Shown piece by piece: positions 10,722-23,603 of a stretch of 64,000 bases of DNA. This stretch comes from Diphasiastrum complanatum (taxonomy: Eukaryota; Streptophyta; Lycopodiopsida; Lycopodiales; Lycopodiaceae): contig CM055100.1 of assembly GCA_029204225.1 (NCBI GenBank), forward strand, positions 32,453,645-32,517,644, in the 5' to 3' direction. Within the stretch, counting starts at the first letter, position 1. Every line of letters begins with the position of its first letter. A program made the position numbers and the translations under genes. The notes beneath the pieces are model-generated. The model was not told the origin of the DNA and made no database searches. It was given only the letters and a program-made list of their open reading frames with translations.

Positions 10722-12385
10722 GTCACTCCAGTACTTGATTTTAAGCTAGTTATTGCCTTAAACCTGTAGAATGGTGATGCTAGATCCAGGCTTTTGGTTT
10801 GAGCCTCATGAGCATGGGCATCTGTTGTAGACTGTCACGCTTTGTAAGTTACATGACCAGCAATTCTCCTTTTTGCAATAATGATGGTGCCTATGATGCC
10901 TTCATAGTACTTCGTGGGTTCTTTAAGGTTACAATGCCTCATCAGGCCCTTTTGACAGGCTTAATATCTATCTATTGAAAAACAGGCAGCAAAGCTGCAA
11001 TCATAAGTCTTAGAAGGCATAGTCTTCAAAATGGACTCCCTGTCTACTGTAATCAGATCAATCGATGTGAAGGACAATTCATGAGTAAATTGATGCCGAG
11101 TCACTGTCCACTGTACTCAACTGCTTTGATGTATTCATGAGTACATTTTGTTGATACTTGGGAGTATAATAAGCACTTTAAATCATCTCCTCTCGTCATT
11201 TTGAAAGGCCTCTCTTGAATGAGTTGTAAATCAGCATCAGGACTTGGGCTGTTTGTGTTTGTTTCCTTCGTACATCACCTTATTTATTGTTAGAAGATAG
11301 ATGTCAAAGGAAAGCACCAAGTACAATTGTACCTCCTCCAGAATCCTTGCTATGTTCAATTTTCAACATGTTTGCATATCCTATAGAATTTCATTATCCT
11401 AATCAAATCCTTAGCTCTCAATGCTATAAATTTTTAATTTCGTGAACATTCATTTGTCAAGATTATTCATGCTGAAACCTTTTCGGTATTAATATTTTCT
11501 TTCTTTGTATGATTTGAATTAGTCCAGTTATAAGCTTAAAATAGAAGTTAGATGCTCAAAACTTGAAGTACCCAAATACTCAACAGATATTGAGGTCCTT
11601 TTAAGCACTTCCAGAAAACGTATTAATCACGGAATGTGCTTGAGGCAGGGCATTGTTCTGAAAATCAAACGAGACACCCTTGTTTTTCAGTTTGGACGTT
11701 CACGAGATTAGTAGATATACCCTGCATAATTTTCTCACTCATGAAAGAAGTAAAAGTTGTTGTAGTAAGAAGGCTGTTATTATAACATGTAGTTTGCAGG
11801 TTTTTGGAAGAACTTTGGAATTTTTGGAATGAGCCTACATTAGAACTCTTCATGATAACATCACTTATAACCTACTTTTTCAATATAATCGAAGGAATGG
11901 AATTCTAGGTGTTAGGAACTTATTGCTGAGCGAGTGAGCGAGCGAGCGGGAGAGAAAGAGAGAGAGAGAGAGATGTTTTCAAAGATCTGGTAAGGATGGA
12001 TCTCGAGACTTTTGATCTGGACAAAGTCAAGATGTTCAACATTGATAAGATCTTAAGAATGTTCATGAAGTACAATAATTTTTAGGCTTGTGATTGTATT
12101 ATATGAAGTCTGTATGTTATTCGTCAACCGATCTTGGAAATATTCCTTTGAATGAGCGTGGAGATTCGAACCAAATTGATGGAAAAAAGTCTCGAAGCTC
12201 AATTCGAGCCATTTCCACTTCAAAGTGCATGAAAACCGTTAAGGAGAAATGCATAGCGGAGGAGAGAAAAGAATGTAGGCTGTTGTGAACAAAAGGCGAT
12301 TATTTGAATTTTGATGCCCTAAAATGTCAATGACAGGTAGTTGATGGTGGGTGACGGGCGATTTGACACGACATGCAGTTTTTTG
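10718..12385. other. Unassigned stretch with a short imperfect GA tract
   Basis: Nothing recognisable. A GAGC/GAGA-rich tract lies at 11930-11971. Just after it a 29-codon frame (MDLETFDLDKVKM onwards) and a 64-codon frame at 12094-12288 have ordinary composition but no known motif, so they may be chance. Confidence 0.4.
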
Positions 12386-12421
12386 GAACGTTCTAGAAAA
12401 AGATCATTTTCTAGAACGTTC
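12386..12421. repeat. Perfect 15-bp inverted repeat containing heat-shock-element pattern
   Basis: GAACGTTCTAGAAAA (12386-12400) and its exact reverse complement (12407-12421) are separated by 6 bases. Each arm contains GAAnnTTCnnGAA, the three-unit binding pattern of heat-shock factors. No gene is identified next to it, so a regulatory role is only inferred. Confidence 0.8.
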
Positions 12422-13199
12422 GGTAGAGAGAGAAAGGTCTGGAGCATTGCGTAGAGAGAAAGATATATGTATGCGTGGAGAGTGAGCGTTACTAAAATTT
12501 GAATTGATGTTGAATAATTGAATCACAAATGATTAGTTTATTTATGTATGATCTAGTTGAACTAATATCTATCTGTTTAGATTCTTAGTTAACCTCCTAT
12601 CTAAATCTTTAAACTAAGTTTATAAATTTATTCCACCTAGTCTTATCTAATTTGATTGTTTTGAGTAGCGACATTAAGTATTTGAGGCCATGCCTCATAA
12701 ATGTCAATAATCCAAGGTAATTCAATGTTAGCAAAACCTCCCATGTGTAATAGGATTTTTGCAAAGTGGTGAGACACCTATATTGGCCCACTTGTTAGAC
12801 TTAAAACATCATAGATAACATGTGATCGAGTGTATGCAACTTCTTGAAAATAACATTACTAGTCTCTAGATTCTCTCTCGTGATAAAAATCTCTCTGGAT
12901 GACAAACTTGACTAACTAAAAGTTCATGTGAGTAGACACAAACATGGTGGCACAAAGTTAATGAGTAAATCACAAAATTTGTGAACTTGACTATTTACCT
13001 ACAATCATGTGAACAACCAAGGAGCTATCACATATAATTTTTGCAAACTTTTTTTAATCATACCACTTAACAATCCAACTATGCTCAAGACAGAACACAA
13101 AAACAAAGAGGGATTTAAAAAGCTAATACATGTCTACCTTTTAGAGTCACCTTAAGCAAAAGAATATATTTCATCCACGATGATTAAATTCGTCTTATC
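12422..13199. other. Unassigned AT-rich stretch
   Basis: No gene, element or repeat recognised on either strand. Confidence 0.4.
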
Positions 13200-13568
13200 T
13201 TTGATTATCTAATTTGTGCTATCTATCTACCTATTTAAGATTCATCTAAGTGACTTTCACAAGTAACTATTAAATATCTAATCTATGAATCACGATCTAT
13301 CTATCTAGTAATTTATTCTATCTATCTTAGAATATCACTCCATCATGATGTATGTTCTATATGGCTATATATGATTCTATCTCACATTTGATCTATCTAA
13401 GCTTCTAAATTCTAACTAATCTAATTGAATCCAAATTCTATCTATCTAAATTTCTATGTTATAGACTGCGAATCATGATATGATCTATCAAATTTCAATA
13501 ATCAATCTATCAATCACTATCTATCCATCCAATCTATGATTGATCTATCTAGTACCCTATCTATGAGC
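13200..13568. repeat. Degenerate ATCT/TCTA short tandem repeat field
   Basis: The words CTATCTATCTA and ATCTATCTA recur at least eight times, with interruptions, through about 370 bases. It looks like an old tetranucleotide microsatellite that has decayed. Confidence 0.7.
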
Positions 13569-15724
13569 TTAGCTACTTTGAAGTTCTAATTTTAAAGAAT
13601 GACTTGGAAAATGTGCTTTGTAAATCACTGAATTGAATTGTGTTTTCGGGTAGATTGAGATGTGTCAATGACATAGTCAGAGCCTTCCACATCTTGCCTT
13701 CTAGGTTGCCCATCACACATTTCTTTCTTCTCATGGAGAGGTTAGGGTTTTGATAAGATCTAGTAGTAGGATTGCTGATATTGGATCCTCCATGGCACCA
13801 CCCACCTTCAGCCACCATGCCATCAACGAGAGGAGAGGCAGATGGGCATGTCGTACTATAACAACTAGGGAGTAGGAGTTATTTTGTCTCTAACTTCACC
13901 CCTTTAGCCAAGGACGAGGCAAAGGTTGTAGTCCACTGATATTGCTTTTACACTTGTGATCTCTCATTTCATCTTGCTAAGACCCTGGCATGGAGAAATA
14001 TGATGACCAAGCAAGATTGGGCAAGAATGACAGGGGTCATCCATGGAGGATCTTGTGATGATATCAGTTGTTACTAAGCATGTTTTCGTTGATTTGCAGC
14101 TAGAGCCCCTTGGGAGGGCATGGGCCCAATATGCCCTATGTTACTCTATGCCCATTCCCTTTCATATTTCAAGTTTGAAGTTTCTACTTTCAATTCTTGA
14201 CTTGATTTTACACTCATGGGTTTTTTTTTCTTTTCTTAACATTGACACCTATCTATCTGGATTCAAGAGCACACTTCATTCTACATCAATAACCCTCTAC
14301 GAAATGAGCATTATATTTACTAGGTTCATATTTGAAGTCATTTGAGAAATTTTCCATTCAAGATGGTGCTCTATATCTTCATTATTCTCTGATGTCAAAC
14401 TCCTAAAAAGTCAACATCATACTTTAAAGATAGAAGATGGATTTACCAATCTGGTATGTTGATATTGTTTGGGAGATCGTCCAAATGGAAAACGTTCTAC
14501 GACTTTGTGGATATCGTAAGAAGTTAGGGATGACTATTAGAGAAAATTTAAAGAATATAAAGAGGAGAAATGCTCCATTGGACTTGGTTAATTATCAAAG
14601 TCATGATACATAAAATTTTGGAAGTCTGATACAATGCGCAAAGTCTCTTGTACTTATCGAGTGAAGATCAATTTGTTTGTGAGGCCAAAATCAAGCCACT
14701 CTTGAGAGTTGTATTGAAAAGTTTACAATTTCTTACACATTCCATGTCAAAGGAAGCTAATTGAGTTTATGTTATAACAAAATGGCACCTTGTATTCTAG
14801 AGGCAATATGTGTCCTAAGGACCTACTTCATGCTAAACAAAAAACATGCTCTAGTAGGATGAATTCAATGCTATTACCAAATGGCACATTAGATCATAAG
14901 ACTAATATTGTCCTATGGGCATAACTCATCCTAAATGGAAAGGAAGTTGTGGCCTATTGGTAGTGGATGTAGAGAGCACCATTCAATCATAGAGATAATC
15001 ATGGCCTTTCTACTTGCTCTAATATGCAAACACATGCAAACAAATTTTTTGAATCATTTAAATATAGTGATCTAAATAAATGTTTTTTAAAACAATTTTG
15101 GTCATATGTTGTTAAACACCGACTTGCACTCACCTTTCAAAGATGCCACTAACGTAAGCTTCTCTTCGAATACTACATGCACTTTGGGCATATCCCAACA
15201 AACCTGCATGACTAGATGAGAGAAATATCACCGTTGGCAAGATTTGCAATATGTGAGAGCATATAGGTCTTTGTACTAAAGTGTCGATCAATGTCCTCAT
15301 TATGCTTCTTCTTCATTTCTTTGTCCACATGTGTTTCTAGCTTAGCCCTTCTCTAATTAATCTCTTTTTATATAAAAATTTACTATTAGTCAAAGTGTGG
15401 AGTTGAGAGGAGATCAATCATTTTCACTATGAACCAAAGAAGCTAGACTATTACTTTTTACCCCAAAGACGATAAAGATAATTTTGGTTTTGGCAGAAGA
15501 ATGTTCTTACATTGTTGGATGAATGAGCTCACCAAAGGCTGCAGTCCCTGAAAGATTATGTGAATTAAATAAAATAAAGGAAAAATAGAACTGATCCATG
15601 CAAAATCAACAGAAAACAAAACCCCAAAATTATCTTATATCCATGACTTGTGGATCTTCGTGTGAGTGATTAGAATGCACAATATTATTCAAGCCATAGA
15701 GAGAGGAGAGATAGACAAGATCAT
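13569..15724. other. Unassigned stretch
   Basis: No coding region, LTR or structural RNA recognised. An 81-codon minus-strand frame (13573-13818) and a 100-codon plus-strand frame (14043-14345) lack any motif, splice context or composition that would support them. Confidence 0.4.
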
Positions 15725-15823
15725 TCTCTCTTTCATATTATCCCTCTTCTCTCTTATTGTATTAAGAATCTAAAGAGAATACATAATACAATAAGAGAGA
15801 AGAGGGAAAATAGGAAAGAGAGA
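15725..15823. repeat. Long hairpin-forming inverted repeat
   Basis: The arms at about 15726-15764 and 15784-15822 pair over about 37 bases, with the inner 23 (15742-15764 against 15784-15806) perfect; the loop is 19 bases. Arms are CT-rich on the left and GA-rich on the right. It lies about 150 bases from a Copia gag scrap and may be part of that element. Confidence 0.8.
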
Positions 15824-15969
15824 GTGAAACCACCTCTAGTGTACCTAAGGAGACCGGACCACTCAGTTACATTATTCACAGCTTAGGCCCTTAATTCATT
15901 TAATACAATAGAGTATATTGCGACTACATATAGTAAATGACTAGAATAACAAATAATGTAACTAAGAAT

Positions 15970-16125
15970 AGTCAAATCCTCCATGGCACATTTGATGAAG
16001 TGCAAGCACCCACCTCCTTGACAAGCTCATTGGTGAGATTTCCCTTGATAGCACATAGAGCCTTCTTTTCAAACTTACTTCTTAATTTGATCTTGGATTG
16101 GTTAAGCCTCTTCCTCAATTCCTAG
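15970..16125 (-). pseudogene. Copia gag scrap
   Basis: On the minus strand the frame reads KKALCAIKGNLTNELVKEVG followed by ACTSS. This lines up with the gag of Copia E (KKALHMIKMNVTNELLKEVG, then KCTSS). A second frame upstream carries QDQIKK, matching QDQVRYDK of E. At least one frameshift and two stops are present. No LTR was found for it. Confidence 0.75.
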
Positions 16126-16649
16126 CACATTATATCCATCAAATTATTTATTACAGGCAAGAATTCCATCCTTAGCAAGAACAGGTCCCTAGTGCTTCGT
16201 CGCCTCTCCTCCCTGCTGCACCCATCTTAGCATTGGCATTTCTTTTTGTTGGCATATTTGGCCTCCTGATTTGCATTGGTTCCCTCCTCGCTCTAGCCCC
16301 CTGCTACTTTTTCCAAGCTTCTTTCCTTCAGTTGCCCTTTTCGGTTCGAGGGACCCGTCCTCAAGAACCTTGCCTCTATCTTCCTTGAATTCCAATCCCT
16401 TCTATCCTGGTTTGATGCCTCTCTCCTACCTTCTGTTGAGGACCTCCTCTCTCTTCCCCCTACTGCTCTCCCCATCTTCTCAGCTCACCCTCGACTCTCT
16501 TTTTCTTTGGCCTCCAACGGCCTCCCACCTTGTGTCAACTTGTTCTATTTCTCTTTGTTAGATCCTTGCCTCCTCTGCTTTGTTTTAGAACAAGTGCTCT
16601 CTCGTAGTCCTTGCATCCTTCTCTACGACGCATCACACTCATTCCCCCA
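16126..16649 (+). other. Possible upstream part of a decayed LINE
   Basis: A C- and T-rich stretch with several overlapping frames but no clear motif. It directly precedes the LINE 3' end and has similar composition, so it may belong to the same copy. Confidence 0.3.
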
Positions 16650-17355
16650 CTTGACTTGGATGGTTGGGAACCATCTCTAGACTCCTCGCTCCTCAACTAG
16701 TGTGCTATTCACCTTCACCGTCATCTCTCCCTCTTCCCCGACTTCTTCAACTCTCAGTGGTCGCTTTCTCACAGCTCTGCTCATTGGTGTAAAAGGGTTT
16801 TCACTGCCCGCTCCCTCCCTATAGGGAAGCTTAGGTATCTTGCTTACTGCATTCTCATTTTCCCTGCCATTATTAGCCAAATGGCCCTTCCTGAATGACC
16901 GTCTTTGCTCGGTGTGCCAATTGGAGGAGGAAACTGTTTACTACTGTCAAAGGGATCTGTGAACATAGTTTTCTCGTCTTGCTGGTTAATGGGGATTCGC
17001 CTCACCTCTGCATCATTTTGCTGGGCGACTCCCGTATCACGAAGCGCTCTTCTTTGACCGTTTGGCATGTGTGCAGGTTAGCGGCTCTTTGGAAGATTTG
17101 GACGGTGCAGAACCAGCAGGTTTTTGAGGGATCTATGCCCTCCATTTTGGCTATTGCCTGCTTCAGCTTTGCTATGTTCCTTTTGCATATTACTTATTGT
17201 TTTTGGACGGCCTCCGTGCGTGGCGTGCTGCAGTCCTTTTTATTAGAGTTTTGTATAGCTTGCCGTCCAAGGTATTTAGGCTGAACTCTCCTTGATTTGC
17301 CATTTTTTTTGTACCTTACATTTGTGAAAATCTACTAGTATAGTAGAGTTTTGCA
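16650..17355 (+). pseudogene. LINE (L1-type) ORF2 3' end, decayed
   Basis: Scattered frames resemble the end of plant L1 ORF2. A zinc-binding piece near 16875-16950 reads WPFLNDRLCSVCQLEEETVY. The tail pattern at about 17075-17140 is RLAALWKIWTVQNQQVFEG, matching the LW.IW..RN..VF motif common near the end of plant LINE proteins. Stops and frameshifts interrupt it. A T-rich segment (TTTTTTTTGTACCTT at about 17303) and a short A-run (17354-17360) follow, as expected of a LINE 3' end. Identification rests on motif memory, not on a search. Confidence 0.6.
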
Positions 17356-17441
17356 AAAAAAGAGATCAATATTAGGATGCCAAAAATGGGTCCGTTATTC
17401 TCTTTTCAAAAATTCAAATTTCTCACTCAAAACATTCCAAA

Positions 17442-17444
<3 letters not shown>

Positions 17445-17508
<64 letters not shown>
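17445..17508. repeat. (CT)n microsatellite upstream of the peroxidase gene
   Basis: About 32 CT units ending about 200 bases before the peroxidase start codon, so it lies in the promoter or 5' untranslated region. CT-rich tracts near plant transcription starts can affect expression; nothing here proves it. Confidence 0.97.
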
Positions 17509-17514
<6 letters not shown>

Positions 17515-17709
17515 TTTTTCTACTTTCCATTCTCATTTCTTTGACGATCTCGATCGCACTATCTCGGCTTCACCCACTTATGATCGCCTTCACAGTTGCA
17601 TTTATCACCTGCATCATCATTGCCTTTAACAATTACTCTAGTTGCTTCAGAATTCATCTGTTTCCACACGCAGTCTTTTACATTCTCCAGGAAAAAGGCA
17701 ACGCTGATC

Positions 17710-19173
<1,464 letters not shown>

Positions 19174-20044
19174 TGCCACTGCATCAAGAAAACGATATAG
19201 CACTGTTGATCACCAAATCTAGTTAGGAATTGTGACGTCCACAGATCTTTCACATCCTCTACAGTATCTTCTTCTTCTGTAGTTGGCTATATCTATGCAG
19301 CGTATGAGTAGCTCCTCTTTTCCAGCAGCTTTTAGTTGCTGTTTGTCATGAGTTGCTGCTTTGTACACAAGGATGAAAACAAAAAAACTTGAGATTGCCA
19401 GCAAAGTTGCAAACAATCACTAAAAGTTTAGTAAAATATGCATAGTGTATACAACTATTTTTGCACCGTGCAATTTTGAATACTACTAGCAACTCTTACA
19501 ATATGCTACATTGCTTCAAATTATGTGCAATTCATCTGTGATATTTGACCATCACTATTTTCTATGAAATTTAGTGCAAGGAATCCATGAAAACTGAGTT
19601 GGGTCAAGGAACCGAACTAGAAAAAAAGATACAACAGCTATACCCAATTGGAGAGTAGATTACTAGAATTCCAGAATGTTCAAGCTATTGATATGGCTAG
19701 TTAATTATTGAAAAGAATGATCTCAAAAGTTTTGAGCTTTGCAGCTATGATGGTAGTATTCTTTTAGTTTGGAGAAATACTTAACAAGATGAAATATCAT
19801 TGGGAAATATTACCTGAAATTTGATGTGTCATTTTGATGGATGCCAGAGTTTTAGAAACATGGCATATGTGTTGACATTTTCCCTTTAGCTTTGCTATGC
19901 TATTGGTAAGCTATAGTATTTGATTGATCATTACTCATTCATGATATCAAGTTAGTTCATTCCAATGACATTTGATGAATAAAAGGATAAATTGTTAATT
20001 ATGTAATAATCATAACATAAATTGTGGTGTTTCATGTTTTCAAA

Positions 20045-20046
<2 letters not shown>
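19174..20046. other. 3' flank of the peroxidase gene, unassigned
   Basis: No second gene or element recognised. The 3' untranslated end lies here, but no single polyadenylation signal stands out. Confidence 0.4.

Positions 20047-20083
<37 letters not shown>
20047..20083. repeat. (AC)n microsatellite
   Basis: About 18 AC units. The following 300 bases (20160-20290) also hold short CTCTCT runs alternating with GGAATGCACGTTCT-like copies. Confidence 0.97.
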
Positions 20084-20084
<1 letters not shown>

Positions 20085-20407
20085 CTCATAAAGTTAGTCG
20101 TAATGCCTTGTGCTCAGGTGTCCTTTGTATTTTGGGACCACCTCCAGGAGCATAATGTCCATCCAATTTTCTCTCTCCTAGGAATCTCATTCTCTCTCTA
20201 TGGAATGCACGGTCTCTCTCCTCTCTCCGATGCATGTTCTCTCTCTCTCTCTCTGCGGAATGCACGTTCTCTCTCCTCTCTCCGGTGGAATGTGCATCTG
20301 CTATGTGGCAGCCTGTCATTGGCTGTCCACATCCACATTCCACCACAAATGTAAAAAAATTTTCCACAAAAAACCTGAAAAAAAAACTAGTCTACGCGTG
20401 TACGGCC

Positions 20408-20960
20408 TGTTGAGAGAGAGAGAGGAGATGAATGACGAACACGAACGAGACATGAACTCGAACAAGAAACGAACGAGAAATGAACTCGAACAAAAAATGT
20501 TCGTGCGCAGCGGAACGAGTTATACGACTCTCTCCATAAGCATGACTACGCCTATCAGAATGAACAAAACTTTAATGATGGAAATCATGGTCATTCTTGA
20601 TTACGTAGGCAAGCATTAATGGATGAAGCGCTAGAAGAATAATTTGTCGCGAATAGCAAGACAAATTATATGTCGCGAATGATTCGTGAAGAGCTAGACT
20701 GTGCTCGACTGATAATTAGTTGCGAATGATTCGCGAAAGACAAGGCCAAATGTTAGTCGTCTATTACCAGAAAGAACAACTAGAAAGATCAGACAGAATG
20801 AATGATAAGCATAGCAATATCAACATAGATTTGAACGAAGAACAAGAGAACTGTATCAGATTAAGTATATCATGTATACATGTTAATAATGTGGTAGAGC
20901 ACAAGATAATAGCGGACGAAACAATTAGAATCAAAGTAGAATCACTGTGCTACTGTACTG
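20408..20960 (-). repeat. LTR-like block shared with the LTR of Copia G
   Basis: Starts TGTTGAGAGAG and aligns in the same plus-strand direction with 51103 onwards. Shared words include TATACGACTCTC-like text, CATGACTACGCCTATCA, and repeated GTCGCGAA and GCTAGACT words. In Copia G this sequence is the primer-proximal end of a minus-strand LTR, so here too it should be a minus-oriented LTR end. No primer site or matching internal region lies to its left, so it looks like a solo or truncated LTR. The right edge is where similarity fades. Confidence 0.65.
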
Positions 20961-21196
20961 TGGGTCCTATCAGTGGATAATGATCAGTTGGCCTCGCCAC
21001 AAGGTAAGTCAATGGGACACGCGTCCCGCCAACGACAACCTGGGTCATGCATGGGTTGCCTGAGTGAACAACTATATGTACAACGTAATTTCATTTTGAG
21101 AAATACAGTTGCTATGTGAGCTTGCAGTGGAGAGTGTTTTCTGTCTATGTTATTGTGTAGCATGATCTGTGTTCCTGTGCAAAGCAAATTCTAAGT

Positions 21197-23445
21197 TGGT
21201 ATCAGAGCCGTACAGGGAGTGTACACAGTACAACATCACCGTTGAAGAGAGCTTCGGGAGAATTGTCTTCTGAGAGTTCGGGGTTTACGACGGGTTGAAG
21301 ACGGAAAGAGAAGCACTGGTGCATGGTTTCTAGTTTATAGAAGCTTGCCAAGTTCAGTAGAGGGATCAATAGCCTGTGCATAGCATCAGACAGGGTAAAA
21401 CTTGGTGAAAAACTGACAATTTTGAAGCCAGTTGAAAATTGAAACCGGGTCTGGGATTACAGTTTTCTACACAAACTGGTAATTTCTTCGCTGTTAGTGC
21501 ACCATTCTGGATGCCGTAAGGACAGGCAATTGTATTGTCAACCAGCCATGGAGAGATTCTGAGGTTTATGTCAGAGATTTGTCTCCAGATAGTTAACCTA
21601 GCAGATTTGCGGTAAAAGGTGAAAAAAAGCCACTTTGTCAAGTTGAGCTAAAATCACCGTTTCTCCACGGAATTTCATGTTTGAATACTCTACAGATCAG
21701 GAATCAGTAGGGCGACCCTGCTCCAGGCCTCAGATCGTGTTGAAATTGATCTAAAATCGCGTTTCATTGAGCAACATGCAGCTTGGGGAGGCGCGGCCAT
21801 GGACAGGGAGGTCGTGGGTATGTTCGCGCGACGAAGAAAGGTAAAACCATTGTGTTTCGAAGTGGACAACGCTTCTAAGAGTCTCCATTAGTGCACAAGA
21901 GCTCAGATCCGTTGGATAGAGAAGTTTCAAGATCAACAGCTCAGATTGTGCTACCCAGGAGAGATATCCACAGTTGGATGAAAATCAACCATTGGATGGA
22001 GTCTGAAGGGTTGTTGAAGAGGGCCCTGAAGGGGTGAAATGCATTTTGGCCTTCAACTTCATTAAAAATTTTCATACTGAAATGGGAGTTGGGTCCCTTC
22101 ACAAGTGAAGAGTGAAGTTTCTTCAAGGTGAAGAAACAATTCAAAAACAAAGAAAATCCCTATTTTTGGGTCCTTTGTCCGTTTTGACCCAAACGAAAGG
22201 CTATAGCCTCCAAACGAAGGGCACCCGGACTGTACCTACAAGTATGGTACCAAAACAGAGTGATTGCAGCGGAGAAAGTGTTCGGAGTGTGCCTGAAGTG
22301 ATTTCGACTGGGCACGAAGTTGGGAGTTGACGACTGAGTGCATTTTAGAAGGCGATGTCGATTTGGCTTTCAAATTGGTGGAAAAGCGGTGAGTGGCCTG
22401 GTAAGGGAAAAAGTGCAGGTCATTATTTTCAACTTCTGACATCACTGTTGGCCTCGACATACTGTTTTTAGCCTACGACAGAAGTTTCAAGCAGTTTTGC
22501 GATGACAAACATGGGAGAGTCCATTTTGAGTGAAAGTAGCAAACTGGACGGGATTTCCAACTATGTAGTGTGGAAATTTAAAATGAAGAACATACTGATG
22601 GAGAAAGACATGTGGGAAGTTGTCACAGGTGATGAGAGAAGGCCGCCAAATGAAGCGGATATCAAAGTGTTCGACTAAAAGATGAAGAAAGCTTTGACCT
22701 TCATTAACTTGTCAGTGAAGGATCACATCATTACCCACATTTGTGATGCTGTTACACCCAGACAGGCATGGGATGTGCTAAAGGAGCAGTTTGAGATGTC
22801 AAATCCGTCAAGAGTCATGTTTCTGAAGTCAAAGCTGAATAGTGCCCGAATGGAACAAGGAGAGCACATTCAGACGTACATGACCATAATCAAGACAATG
22901 AGGGATGTACTGCATTCTATTGGTGAGCGCATACATGATGTGGAGCTGGTGCACAATGCATTGTGTGGCACTGCAGACCCCTATCAGATGTTTGTGAGTG
23001 GAATAGCATCAAGAGAAAGATTGCCAACCTTTGACGAGCTCACATGAATCTTGATGCAGGAAGAGCAACGACGAGAAATGGTGAAAGCTAGACGTCAAAA
23101 TACTGACGATCAGGCACTTGCGACACGCCAAAAACAAGGCAAGGGCAAGGGCAAGAAGAAGTCTAAGCAACAATTTGTCAAGTCTCAGGAGGATGAGGGA
23201 TCTTCCAGTAAGACCAAGAAGAAAGGCAAGTGCTTCCATTGTGGTAAAAAGGGCCATTGGAAGAGTGAATGTCGCAAATTCCTGGCGGAACAAGGCAAGG
23301 GGAAACCAAAACAAGCAGGTAACCTTGTCGATGAGGGTGAGATTGAAGACTCCAGCATCTTCATATCTTCATTGTCATCAATCAAGATGATCAAGCGTGG
23401 TATATTGACTCGGGAGCCACAAGACAAGTCATTTTTCATCAAAAA
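21197..23445 (+). mobile_element. Copia B, truncated, plus strand
   Basis: A primer site of initiator-Met type (TGGTATCAGAGCC) begins at 21197 and is followed by a 1.3-kb leader, gag, zinc knuckle and the first residues of protease. The element then stops at about 23445, where Gypsy C begins, so pol and the 3' LTR are lost. Its 5' LTR must end at about 21196, but I could not place the LTR start (somewhere in 20960-21100); a TATA-like CTATATGTA lies at 21069. Confidence 0.75.
22502..23445 (+). pseudogene. Copia B gag and protease start
   Basis: From the ATG at 22502 the frame reads MTNMGESILSESSKLDGISN, then YVVWKFKMKN, the usual Copia gag N-terminus. It runs through the UBN2 region (AWDVLKEQFEM, GERIHDVELVHNALCG), a lysine-rich stretch, and the CCHC knuckle CFHCGKKGHWKSEC (about 23230-23272). 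Two in-frame stops interrupt it, TAA at 22676 and TGA at 23045. The protease motif (WYIDSGAT from 23398) lies in another frame, so a frameshift separates it from gag. The gag protein would package the element RNA in a virus-like particle. Confidence 0.88.
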
Positions 23446-23603
23446 TTATGTCTTTCTTTTTTCTCATGCTGATGACTTTTCTGACTTTTTATCATTAGTC
23501 TTTTCTCAATTTTTTTTTTTACTGTCTTTTTCAAACAAAAACTGAACAATTAAATATTAAAAACAAAAAATTGAAAAACAAATAAAATTAAAAATCATTG
23601 AGA

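Noticed and set aside
12094-12288. 64-codon frame near the heat-shock palindrome as a small gene
   Set aside because: No motif, splice site or homologous copy supports it.
17596-17709. Upstream ATG giving a longer peroxidase
   Set aside because: It adds 38 residues before a normal signal peptide, which would mask the signal; the ATG at 17710 fits the family.
20086-20619. Plus- and minus-strand frames of 93-139 residues
   Set aside because: They arise from CT-rich repeats and the LTR-like block.
21197-21210. tRNA gene suggested by TGGTATCAGAGCC words
   Set aside because: These are retrotransposon primer binding sites complementary to a tRNA 3' end; no cloverleaf is present.
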